Made by a program: the position numbers and the translations under genes
The notes under the pieces: generated by a model
The model's database searches: none
What the model was told of the DNA's origin: nothing
Seen by the model: only the letters and a program-made list of their open reading frames with translations
Source: Coemansia sp. RSA 487
Lineage: Eukaryota > Kickxellomycota > Kickxellomycetes > Kickxellales > Kickxellaceae
NCBI GenBank assembly: GCA_027577595.1
Contig: JANBRJ010000147.1
Location: 1 to 24,338, forward strand
Direction of reading: 5' to 3'
Length of the DNA stretch: 24,338 nt
In this document: positions 16,263 to 24,338 of the stretch, in pieces
Layout: the number at the start of each line of letters is the position of its first letter
How positions within the stretch are numbered: position 1 is the first letter of the stretch

Positions 16263-19157
16263 TTACTCCTGGGATCGACGGTTTCTGAGGTTTTCGTCAG
16301 AGTTGTATGGTGGGGGCTGCGATGTTGGAACTTCATACTCAGGAGGCAGCAGATCATCGTAGTTTGGCGGAGGTGAGCTCCGTCCGGTTGCTGCTAGCTG
16401 GCTGGTTGCAGTCGTTGTATTCTGTCCAGTGCTCGTGGTGCTGATGCTTTGCATGCGATTGTTCGTCTCGCCGGGTTGCAGCTCTTGAGTCGTGGCATTA
16501 GATTGCGAGCTGGTTGTCTGTGCACTTTCTGCTTGTGTAAGGTGGCTAGAGGCTTCTGCATCTTCGCTGTGACTCGGTTCACCCATATCTTCGGCAGCAC
16601 TAGCGTGGGTTTCATTTGCTTGCTGTTGCTCGTCTGCTTGTCGCTCTGTCCGAGGTTCAGTCACACTTGCCACAGCTGATGTGCCTTCCGGTACACTTGC
16701 TTGCTGAGACATCGACATTTGTTCCAGGCGCTCAACAGTGGCGAGCATAATATCTTCGCTTGCCTCTGTATTTTGTCTATCCAGTACCGCTGAAGATGGA
16801 GCAGGTTGTTCAGACGCTGCATGCAAAGCAGGATCAGTCACTGGTGCTGTGGTCGATTGCTCTATTCCCGCAGAGGTTTGCGGTGTAGCGCTAGCGGTAC
16901 CAGGAGAAGGAGCTGCAGGTGGGGGATAAGGCGACCCGCCCCATTGCGAAACACTGTGTGCGCCATATGACTGCTGCTGCTGCTGCTGCTGCTGTGATTG
17001 TGGTACCGCCATCTGCGAATACTGCTGGGACAGCTGCTCAAAGAACTGCTGCTGCTGCTGGCGCTGCTGCTCCTGGAACTGGAGTATCTGCTGCTGGAAC
17101 ATTGAGTTGTTGTACGGTGCAGTCTCCGCCATCCCGCCATACGGATACTGCTGTTGTTGCTGAGAAGGTGGCATTGAAGACATTGGAGGCATTTGAGGTA
17201 TTGGAGGCGGCGCAAATGATGGACTCATGACAGGTTCCATTGAGCCAAACTCCATTGTGGTTGGCGGATACGCTGGTAAGGGAGGGTGATACGGCGCATG
17301 GGCGGACAGAAGCATCGGATTGAAACCCATTGGTGCCGCCAGTGCCGGTGGATACATTACACTAGCATTGGGAGCAAATCCACTGCCAATAGTTGGCATC
17401 TGTGGCTGGGGTGGATGCAAAGATGAGTGCGGATTACTGGAACCAACAATTCCACTGGTGCTATTCATTGACTGCTGCTGGCCCTTACGCGACAGCGAAG
17501 GCATGGGCATTGTTATGGAGCTGCTGGTAGATCTGATGGTCGGGGAGGCAGTCGGTGTGCCAGGCATACGATGGGACTCAGGCAATGGCATGTCAAGAGC
17601 AGCAGCGTCGGGCTCTTGGCCAAAGCCACTGACATCCTCGGTAACATCGCGAATACCCCAGAGCTCGCCGATTTTGCCAGACACCACGGAAATGGGCAGG
17701 GTTCCGCGGACTGTGCGCGGCTTGACCCAGTACTCGTGTGTTAGGGGCGGCACCAGCGGCGGCTCATTAGGTTTCAGCTCCTCACGGCGCACAATGTTGG
17801 CCTGATCCAGTTTACCATACAATCTGGCAACAGCCTTGATACGCTGCGTGTTCATCGACTCCACCGTGGTATTGCCTTCGACAATATCATTGTCATTTGC
17901 AGAGGGTTTGACGCGATGGTACTGCACAACGTACACGAGCTGGTGGTGGATTTGGACGTGAGAGTTGCGCATGTCCGGGTGCGCTGCTTTGCTCGACGCA
18001 ATATCGGGCATGCGCATCCTGAGCGTGCCACTGAACATACCATGCGATTTGGGCAGCTCAATGGGACCGAACCTAGAGTACTGCGTGTCACGGCCTAGGT
18101 CGCGGACCTTGGTGATTGCGTTGGTGTACTCGGACGACCATTCGCGCGCGTACGCCAGCGCATTGTGCGACGAGTTTGGTTCCAAGCTGTCTTGGCTTGA
18201 TGCTGCCGTATGGGCAAGCCCCAGTGCCCCAGGCTCCAACAAGTTCTGCTGTGCTTCAGCGCCATACGGATTTGTTGCGCTGGGCCCAGCGTCAACACTA
18301 ATAAGTTGGGGCTTCTGCTTGCCCGCATTAGCAGAAGTCTCGGCCTTCTGCGGGCGCGCAATGATGGTGATTTCCTCGATGTGCGCAACAACCTTTGTGA
18401 CTTTGTACTCTTTGTTGATGGGCAGCGCCTCGAATGATATCAGCGGCTGCGACGCAATAGAGAATGCGCGACCACGTGGGAACCGCAACTGCAAGCCCAG
18501 GCAGTTGTCCCACAGGTGCGCGAACACAAAGGGATTTCGCAGACTAATGGTGTCCTTCTTCAGGCACATCGCTTGCCCAAGCGGAACGTTCTCGGGCCGA
18601 AGCTGCTGTCCCTCAAATGGCATGTATTGAAGCGCAGGCACCTTGAGCGATATCCGGTCGTCCGAGTACAGGTCGCGAGCCATCGGCACCTGGTCGAGCT
18701 CAAGCGGCGTCGACATTGTAGTATCTGGTTTCAGAATAAATGAATACTCCAGACGCGTCTCCAGCTCATAGCGCAGCGCATACGCCTTGGTCTCGATGGA
18801 CCCGTCCAGCCCCTTAGGCAAGGGCATTTCGATAGCATACTGGTGGTTTCCAGGCTCCAGTACGTGTGTGATGCCGTTTTTCGGCAGAACAGCCCAGGTG
18901 CAGATGGCTTTGCTGGTCTTTTGCAAATACGGATGCAGACTGTCTGAGGAAGACGCCGCAACCTTCGCTGAAGCCTTGTTGACTATGTCATCATTGATGT
19001 CCACAAGCTCTGTGCTTATTAGGCGGATAGCAAGCTGTCGAAGCTTCAGCTTGTCGCTGGTCTTTATCTTTAGCTGTCCCGACAGCGTTGACTCGCGGTT
19101 CTTGTACACAAGACATTTGGAGCACCCTTGGTCAATGTTGACTACTAGGTCCAGCAT
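16263..19157 (-). CDS. Alpha-arrestin (ART-type ubiquitin ligase adaptor) with three PY motifs
   Basis: The 964-residue protein has an arrestin-type N-domain (LSGQLKIKTSDKLKLRQLAI near residue 26) and a C-domain that contains FSGTLRMRMPD and HVQIHHQLVYVVQYHR (about 375-415). A long Pro/Ser/Gln-rich tail follows from about 500. It includes polyglutamine runs encoded by a (CTG)n-like tract near 16970-16993 and a Gln-rich stretch near 17040-17100. The C-terminus carries PPNY, PPEY and PPPY (residues about 930, 938 and 948), the ligands of WW domains in Rsp5/Nedd4 HECT ligases. Family members bind plasma-membrane transporters and bring the ligase for endocytosis. The open frame extends to 19238 but lacks an upstream ATG; the ATG at 19157 puts the arrestin fold at the N-terminus. 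No partner gene is adjacent. Confidence 0.85.
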   Translation of the reverse strand: MLDLVVNIDQGCSKCLVYKNRESTLSGQLKIKTSDKLKLRQLAIRLISTELVDINDDIVNKASAKVAASSSDSLHPYLQKTSKAICTWAVLPKNGITHVLEPGNHQYAIEMPLPKGLDGSIETKAYALRYELETRLEYSFILKPDTTMSTPLELDQVPMARDLYSDDRISLKVPALQYMPFEGQQLRPENVPLGQAMCLKKDTISLRNPFVFAHLWDNCLGLQLRFPRGRAFSIASQPLISFEALPINKEYKVTKVVAHIEEITIIARPQKAETSANAGKQKPQLISVDAGPSATNPYGAEAQQNLLEPGALGLAHTAASSQDSLEPNSSHNALAYAREWSSEYTNAITKVRDLGRDTQYSRFGPIELPKSHGMFSGTLRMRMPDIASSKAAHPDMRNSHVQIHHQLVYVVQYHRVKPSANDNDIVEGNTTVESMNTQRIKAVARLYGKLDQANIVRREELKPNEPPLVPPLTHEYWVKPRTVRGTLPISVVSGKIGELWGIRDVTEDVSGFGQEPDAAALDMPLPESHRMPGTPTASPTIRSTSSSITMPMPSLSRKGQQQSMNSTSGIVGSSNPHSSLHPPQPQMPTIGSGFAPNASVMYPPALAAPMGFNPMLLSAHAPYHPPLPAYPPTTMEFGSMEPVMSPSFAPPPIPQMPPMSSMPPSQQQQQYPYGGMAETAPYNNSMFQQQILQFQEQQRQQQQQFFEQLSQQYSQMAVPQSQQQQQQQQSYGAHSVSQWGGSPYPPPAAPSPGTASATPQTSAGIEQSTTAPVTDPALHAASEQPAPSSAVLDRQNTEASEDIMLATVERLEQMSMSQQASVPEGTSAVASVTEPRTERQADEQQQANETHASAAEDMGEPSHSEDAEASSHLTQAESAQTTSSQSNATTQELQPGETNNRMQSISTTSTGQNTTTATSQLAATGRSSPPPNYDDLLPPEYEVPTSQPPPYNSDENLRNRRSQE

Positions 19158-19770
19158 ATTCTCTCCCTTTTCGTTGTGCCTATTTCGTTGGTATCGGCAA
19201 AGAGCTGAACGCGCAAAACAAATAAATAGATGGTACAAAATACTATAACAAAAGCTTAAGGTATAAAAATAAAACAGGAAAAGACAGTGGGTGTGTGGCT
19301 TGAATCAAAGACAAGGCTGTTTATCCCCTCCCTTCTAGCTTTGATTGTGTGAATAAGGATGTATGCAGCGTCTGTGGACAAGCAAGAAAAAGGCAGAGCG
19401 ACTACTGACAAGCAAATGAATATACACCGAAATAATATGAATGTTGTAGAAACTGTAGGCAAAGAGAAATAGGCGTTTTCGAAACTAGCCATTTTTATAC
19501 TTCCTTTTGCAGCTTTCATCATTACTATCCATTTCATGTTTCCTTTGTGCTGTAGAACGATAAAGACAGCATAATACATTGCAGATGCAAAAGCAAGAAA
19601 AATAGGCGACTCACATGTTTGCTTAGTTTTCCTAAAAGAAGCACCATTTCTTCTATATCCGCAGCCAAGACTTTTCCCCAACTCTTAGGACAAGATGTGG
19701 AAAAAGGAGAATAAACGTAAATCACATCTTTTTTCCCACAACAAACGGAAAAATCAATGCGTAAAACCTG
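19158..19770. other. Arrestin 5-prime region and Etr1 3-prime flank
   Basis: Spacer between two minus-strand genes. The 141-codon minus-strand frame at 19256-19681 is Cys/Phe/Ser-rich, matches nothing known, and sits where the arrestin promoter and leader should be. I treat it as noncoding. Confidence 0.5.
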
Positions 19771-20952
19771 CTAAGAGGAAAACACAAAGGCATGCTTGTT
19801 TCCACTGAACCAGCCAACGGCTTCACGGACACGTGCTTCAGCAACCTCTGCTGGCAACATGGGCGAGGATGCGGGCCACTCAACCTCAGTCATCGGCTGC
19901 GCAACAAACGTGCCATCCGCAGACAGGCCCAATATATCCTGCCACATTTCCGCTCTCTCTGGCGTATCCATATGGTCTGCGTACCAGCGGTTCATCCAGA
20001 ACCCGCATGCCCTGATATCCTTGAACAAAAGAAGCGACGTTGGCATAGTGACCGGCTGCCTGGACATGCCGCCATAGCTGACCAGCGTAGCACCAGGAGA
20101 CAAAATTTTAGTCATTGCCAATGTACTGCGACCGCCAACGCAGTTGAATCCCAAGCGCACCGGCCCATCGAGCTGTCTCAGCCGGTCCTTCACTACTGGG
20201 TCGTTGAGCTCCTTATCCTTCACAACGATATCGCCACCTAACCGGAGCAGCTCATCAGCCAGTTGGTCATAGTTCTCGCGATCCCGGACCACATTGACGG
20301 TCCGAACACTCATCTGTCGCGCAAGCTGGATCACGGCCCGGCCAACCCCCGAGTTTGCACCGTTTTGCACCACGTAGTCGCCCGTACCCAGGACACCAAA
20401 GTCACGCAACATTCGGTACGCCGTGCTCGGATTGACTTTGACTGACGCTACATCCAACGCACTTGTACCGCGATGCCATTCTGCTGGGATGGCAATTAGT
20501 TCGGTATCGGGCACAACCACATGTGTTGTCCATGTGCCGAAGGCTCCAGCACGGTGCGGAACCACCCAGTCACCGGGATGCAGCATGCTTTGTGGACCCA
20601 CAGCTATCACTTCGCCCACGCCCTCGTTGCCGCCTACTGCCGCACGAATACCGCTTATCAAACCCTCTGTGAATTGGCCCTTCACAGGGTACACACCTTC
20701 TATTTGGTTCAGATCAGATGGGTTTACTGGTGCCGCAAGCATCCGCACCATCGTTTGAGTTCCTAGCAGAGTATCGGGCGATGCTAGCTCATGCTCAACT
20801 ACCTTGAGCACCTTGCTGGGCTCGCCAGTCTCTGTATACACTGCTGACTGCGCTCGTAGCTTGCTCATATGTCTGCTGTGCACAGTTACAGCATTAGCAA
20901 AAGCTCTGGGCGTAATTTCCAGTAGTCGTGTTGCCGAGACGCGTCTAAACAT
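19771..20952 (-). CDS. ETR1: Mitochondrial enoyl-[acyl-carrier-protein] reductase (NADPH), Etr1/MECR
   Basis: The 393-residue protein belongs to the medium-chain reductase superfamily and matches Etr1/MECR in length and motifs. It reduces trans-2-enoyl thioesters with NADPH in the last step of mitochondrial type II fatty acid synthesis, which supplies octanoate for lipoic acid. The first 30 or so residues are Arg/Ser/Ala-rich without acids early on (MFRRVSATRLLEITPRAFAN), a mitochondrial targeting sequence. NPSDLNQIEGVYP (77-89) contains the catalytic tyrosine (Tyr88). GGNEGVGEV (107-115) follows, NGANSGVGRAVIQLA (197-211) is the dinucleotide loop, and VNVVRDR (219-225) is the NADPH phosphate-binding strand. 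No zinc ligands are present, as in this branch. The start is the first ATG and fits the targeting peptide. The neighbouring arrestin is unrelated. Confidence 0.95.
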   Translation of the reverse strand: MFRRVSATRLLEITPRAFANAVTVHSRHMSKLRAQSAVYTETGEPSKVLKVVEHELASPDTLLGTQTMVRMLAAPVNPSDLNQIEGVYPVKGQFTEGLISGIRAAVGGNEGVGEVIAVGPQSMLHPGDWVVPHRAGAFGTWTTHVVVPDTELIAIPAEWHRGTSALDVASVKVNPSTAYRMLRDFGVLGTGDYVVQNGANSGVGRAVIQLARQMSVRTVNVVRDRENYDQLADELLRLGGDIVVKDKELNDPVVKDRLRQLDGPVRLGFNCVGGRSTLAMTKILSPGATLVSYGGMSRQPVTMPTSLLLFKDIRACGFWMNRWYADHMDTPERAEMWQDILGLSADGTFVAQPMTEVEWPASSPMLPAEVAEARVREAVGWFSGNKHAFVFSS

Positions 20953-21742
20953 TGCTTTTTTTTTACAATCGCGTACAAAACAAGAATAAGGAATAGAAAA
21001 AACTCAACTGGGAAACCAAGAATGCAAATCTGATGATGATGTTGTGATTGCATTGAAATACCCGCCTATCATACGCAGTAATGGTTTTGGGAACACGAGA
21101 AAAAATTCTCGAGCATGAATCAGCGTTCCCAAACAAAGCCAAAAAACAAATGCTCAAGTGACGGAAGCGAGCTACATAATTTTTGATTCCGAGGAAATTA
21201 CTATATCGTACCTTTTTTATCAAGTAGACGTCAAAAACAAAACCAATTAGCATTATTAATTGTTGTGTCTTCCAGTCAAGCCAAATTCAAGTGAATCTAT
21301 TAATTAGACATTGCGATCATTTCCGCTTTGGGCTGTAGTCTAATATCTAATTGTTTCGTGTAATGGCTATAAGGCATTATTGATTGTCTAAAGAAATAAA
21401 ACCGATACTAAGAACAGAAGCAATAGTAGGGATATGAAACTAGATGAGATATCAAAATAAAGGCTTGGAAACAGAAGTGGGCCAACCTATACCTCAGTCG
21501 ATTTAACATTGTCAATTACGTGTTACATTCACACCAAAATCCGAAACGCAATTGTATCAGTACAGCTTAACAGAAAATGTGTCATAACAATTTGGATATT
21601 GAAACAAGATGATATCATATTGCGTTGAACTGGCTGGCGAATGTTGAATCGGAAAATGCACTGCATCATAATCCTATTATACTTGCCATTCCATACACAT
21701 CCTCATTTACCAGAGTATTGAAAATGGCTAGTCCTCAATGGG
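20953..21742. other. Upstream region of Etr1 and spacer
   Basis: An A run and pyrimidine-rich DNA precede the Etr1 ATG, with no clear TATA box, as expected for a housekeeping promoter. Further right I see no gene, repeat or RNA. The minus-strand frame at 20963-21253 overlaps the Etr1 leader and is not protein-like. Confidence 0.45.
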
Positions 21743-21750
21743 TATAAAAA
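21743..21750 (+). promoter_or_regulatory. TATA box (TATAAAAA) before the 36-aa ORF
   Basis: Lies 89 bp before the ATG at 21832, within the 70-110 bp range shared by other TATA-led genes here. A pyrimidine/CA-rich leader with ACAAGCAAG and GCAAACA precedes the ATG. Confidence 0.45.
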
Positions 21751-21831
21751 GTCAAACATTCTCCACCCACTTGTGTTCAATGTCTAAATCCATCCAATTT
21801 AACAAGCAAGATAACATTTCTATTGCAAACA

Positions 21832-21942
21832 ATGCCAACCAAACCTAAAGATTCCAAGAAATCTCCGAAAAAGCCGATTCTACGTTTGGATTCGCCGCCG
21901 TCATATATCCCTCCAGATTCTCCTACTACAGGACCACATTAG
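21832..21942 (+). CDS. Candidate 36-aa Lys/Pro microprotein with a PPSY motif
   Basis: A 36-codon ATG-to-TAG frame begins MPTKPKDSKKSPKKPILRL and goes on with DSPPSYIPPDSPTTGPH. The first half is basic, the second half Pro/Ser-rich with PPSY (residues 22-25), which fits the PPxY consensus for WW domains. A clean TATA box sits 89 bp upstream, and the frame is richer in G+C than its flanks, both unlike chance ORFs here. There is no signal peptide or membrane segment. I know of no family match. It could also be the first exon of a larger gene, but the next 480 bases show no continuation. The shared PY motif with the arrestin tail is only a resemblance. Confidence 0.4.
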   Translation: MPTKPKDSKKSPKKPILRLDSPPSYIPPDSPTTGPH

Positions 21943-22421
21943 TCCAATTAGAAAGCCTAAATAGCTCTGCTTTTTTTGGTAAACTACTATGCATTCTAGC
22001 ATCTTTGTTTAATACGTGAAACAAGTGGACGAAAAGGCAAATAAATGAAAAACTAACAAAATAAACAAAAAAAAATAATGAATCAACAAAACAGTTTGTG
22101 AAAAATAAAGCATAAAAGATAAAGTGGCTAAACAGGTAAAGAAAAAAGAGAGTAAAAGAGCACTACTTTGTGGTGTTATTTCTTTTACTAGAATTTGTGC
22201 ATATATGTCATCCCATGTCAAGCAACACGTAGAAAAAGATGCTAACGTTATAGAGCGTAATCTGGTTATAGCATGTCCTGATTCCGACAAAGTTTTATAT
22301 GTGCAAGTTGCCTCCGTGAAATTAATTATTTTTATCCAAATATTGGCAATAACATGGGAAACTAATGTTTTGTAATATAAGCTACACAAACCTATCCCGA
22401 CCCACACACTTGTTGTATCCT
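21943..22421. other. A+T-rich spacer
   Basis: Flank of the broken gene that ends at 22422. Opposing frames of 83 codons (plus, 22124-22375) and 177 codons (minus, 22009-22542) are open. The minus one is hydrophobic T-rich DNA that overlaps the pseudogene in another frame; neither resembles a known protein. Confidence 0.4.
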
Positions 22422-24036
22422 TTAAGAGGTGTGGATTGGAACATTTTTTAACGCTTCTAGTAATGCGTTTTGAAAACTGCAAACTCTCAAAAAGGACGAA
22501 ATTAGGGCACAAAAGCGCAAGGATGATGAGTAACAATACCAAGGGTTAGCATCTCCAGACAACATGTTACAATCGACGTACTTAAAACATATACTCAAAG
22601 GCGTTTTAACTGAGTACTGATTTTCAATGTACCCGTAATCATAAACAATCTTTTCTTCTTTCCCCGATTCAACAACACAGCAAGATAGCTTTACAAGGTT
22701 TGGCAAATGCTTAATGGTACCGATGACACCACACAGAGTAAACCGTGCTTCCGAATAATCCAATACGCGGATTCCGTAGGCAGCCGGGTATTTGTTTACG
22801 GACTTGCATAGAATGGCAGGGTTAAATTCCTTAGTTGAAATGGCTATACATCTTGCTGTCGACAGTAAAATGTGGAACAGTGTTTCCGTAGTCCCATCAC
22901 GCGAGAAGTCTCCGCTTTGAACGTTGTTATCCTAATTAGCGATTGCAACAAAACGTAGTTTTGTAAATAGGCCCCGTTTAAACGCTTGGTACAGATCCGC
23001 AAACACAACAAATGCACGGATAGCACTTATATTCAATGATTGAAGAGTCTCAAGGGACCCCCTGAATAGAATATCACTGCTGTAGTAACAGCCGCATTCC
23101 CAATATAATTCTTTCAGTACCGGAAATGGATCGATTGAAGCATTCACGTCCGTATATACTGCAATAGGATTATGACAAAAGGATGTAACGCGTAAAAGCT
23201 CCAATCATGGATATAAACAATACCGCCGCCATCTTTATGTACCAAGGCACCTAGCATATCCTTTTCTTCAAACAGGATCAAAAGAGTAGTGAAGTGATGC
23301 TGCGTTGTTGTAAATCGGTTGTACCAGTTCTATTCCACACTCAACAAAGTCGCAGTAAAGCTTTGTTAGCGTATACTCCTGGTGATCAATTAGGCATTCT
23401 GTCGGGGGCTGTTCGATTTGCGCCATGTCAAACCCGTTTATAACAATGGACAATAGCCGATTTATACTGTTTTCGTGGTTACCAAATTCAGAACCAATTT
23501 GTATCATCACAGTATTTCACATGCCTATGGAGATAGATTTAATATTAAGCATGGTCTTTGCTATACGTTGAGCAGGAATTGTTGTGCAGTTTTCGCTCAG
23601 TTTGCAAGCTGTAGTAACATTGTCACTTCTACTTGAAGCCTTTGGGATTATTTTCGGTGTTGAGGCATTGGCAAACACAAGCGTTTGGACCCATTCAGCG
23701 CCAATATTAGAAAGTAAACTGTCAATAAACGTATTTCTTTCGGCAGGCAGGCAAATTTTCACACGTTTGATCTGGCGATAGGCAGTACAGTCACGATGTA
23801 CTTTCATTTTTGACGGAAGATTTGTAAACCAAAGCCCATAGCGTCTGTAATCACATAAATTCAGTTCTGCTATTTGGTAGAAATCCTCAAGAATAAGATA
23901 GCTTTACAGCTGTGAAACCCCATATAGAGTGCATATGGTCGTTTCTATTGCAAGCTTAAGGAGAATCAAGGAACAGCTGGCCAATGTTTATTGCACTATT
24001 AGACAGAAGTTTTTGAAACGGCAAAAGTATAGACAT
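22422..24036 (-). pseudogene. Broken F-box/LRR-like gene
   Basis: A start-like MSILLPFQKLLSNSAINIGQ at 24036 resembles the F-box opening (L-P-F-Q-K-L-P-x-x-I). After one frame change near 23940 a single frame carries the homology almost to the end, with these recognisable parts: AELNLCDYRRYGLWFTNLPS, QIKRVKICLPAE, FPVLKELYWECGCYYSSDIL, LETLQSLNISAIRAFVVFAD, and GTIKHLPNLVKLSCCVVESG, finishing at a stop at 22422-22424. Several in-frame stops lie between (for example at about 23517, 23265 and 22930). Leu-rich (L-x-x-L-x-(I/C)) units suggest an LRR-like body. The span equals about 538 codons, near the 563 of the intact F-box-like gene at 6992-8683, but the two do not look like close copies. It is dead as it stands, and most parts remain readable. 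Confidence 0.65.
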
Positions 24037-24264
24037 CTTTGAAAGCAGAAAAGGAAGATGTAATAAAAGCTTTGATGTAAAAGGTGACAAAGGCTCATTA
24101 AAGTGGATTCGGGCGGCGGTTGTAGCAGCTGTTTATTGTGTCGGCGCTGAAGCTCCTTTGCTAGCTCTCTCATGGTGGGATAGCACCAGTATGGGTCGAC
24201 TCTAACAGAAACCAGGAGACAAACAAAAAACTCCAAACATTAACAAAATTTCGCCACAGAAAAA

Positions 24265-24338
24265 TGTCACGCTAGTGTGTTGTCATATGCAGGGCTGATT
24301 TCCATACAGATGGGTTGGGGCAACCACTGGTTGTGGAC
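24265..24338 (+). mobile_element. Start of a third LTR copy, cut by the window edge
   Basis: Begins TGTCACGCTAGTGTG on the plus strand and is identical over its 74 visible bases to the sense start of the copy at 10683-10949. It is in the opposite orientation to the other two copies. Whether it is a solo LTR or the 5-prime LTR of a longer element cannot be told from this window. Confidence 0.85.

Noticed and set aside
19158-19238. 27-codon N-terminal extension of the arrestin frame.
   Set aside because: It has no ATG; the first in-frame ATG is 19157.
19256-19681. Minus-strand open frame of 141 codons between the arrestin and Etr1 genes.
   Set aside because: No domain, biased Cys/Phe/Ser content, and it occupies the arrestin promoter and leader.
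22124-22375. Plus-strand 83-codon frame starting MAKQVKKKESKR with Cys and His residues.
   Set aside because: Ligand spacing fits no zinc motif I know, and there is no promoter-like sequence.
22009-22542. Minus-strand frame of 177 codons with many hydrophobic residues.
   Set aside because: It overlaps the F-box-like pseudogene in another frame and its hydrophobicity comes from T-rich DNA.
1-24338. tRNA, rRNA, CRISPR arrays, telomeric repeats or bacterial-type operons.
   Set aside because: I looked for T-loop and box sequences, regularly spaced repeats and TTAGGG-type arrays and found none.

Overview
The window looks like nuclear DNA of an early-diverging (zygomycete-grade) fungus. The genes that can be read are intronless, about half G+C, and sit in very A+T-rich spacers. 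Products are fungal in type: a PY-motif alpha-arrestin, a mitochondrial enoyl thioester reductase, a microsomal P450, an F-box-like protein, an MCH-type monocarboxylate transporter and the tail of a fungal Fanzor. The combination reminds me of Kickxellomycotina such as Coemansia. That placement is inference from gene style; no marker gene is present.

Layout. 1-5490 is an A+T-rich tract with an old solo LTR (131-391). Its minus strand carries five short zinc-finger or zinc-ribbon coding segments between 1309 and 3740 and a possible leader ORF at 4045-4188. 5490-6053 holds the C-terminal end of a Fanzor (eukaryotic TnpB-like RNA-guided nuclease) on the plus strand. 6992-8683 (minus, F-box-like) and 9073-10644 (plus, P450) are divergent and share a spacer with a CACGTG site. 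A second solo LTR with perfect 5-bp target duplications lies 38 bp behind the P450. 12474-12734 (minus) encodes a secreted Trp/Gly pentapeptide-repeat protein. 13624-14956 is a dead monocarboxylate-type transporter, and 15124-16060 (minus) a dead gene I cannot name. 16263-19157 (alpha-arrestin) and 19771-20952 (Etr1/MECR) are intact, both on the minus strand. 21832-21942 is a 36-residue ORF behind a clean TATA box. 22422-24036 (minus) is a broken F-box/LRR-like gene. The window ends inside a third LTR copy in the opposite orientation.

The intact genes are unrelated housekeeping and accessory functions rather than a pathway: Etr1 works in mitochondrial fatty acid synthesis, the arrestin should recruit a Rsp5/Nedd4-type ubiquitin ligase to membrane cargo, and the P450 oxidises an unknown substrate in the ER. 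The rest is a decay zone: three broken host genes, a Fanzor fragment and three LTRs in about 24 kb. Several genes share a TATA box 70-110 bp before the ATG, which helped choose starts and find small ORFs.
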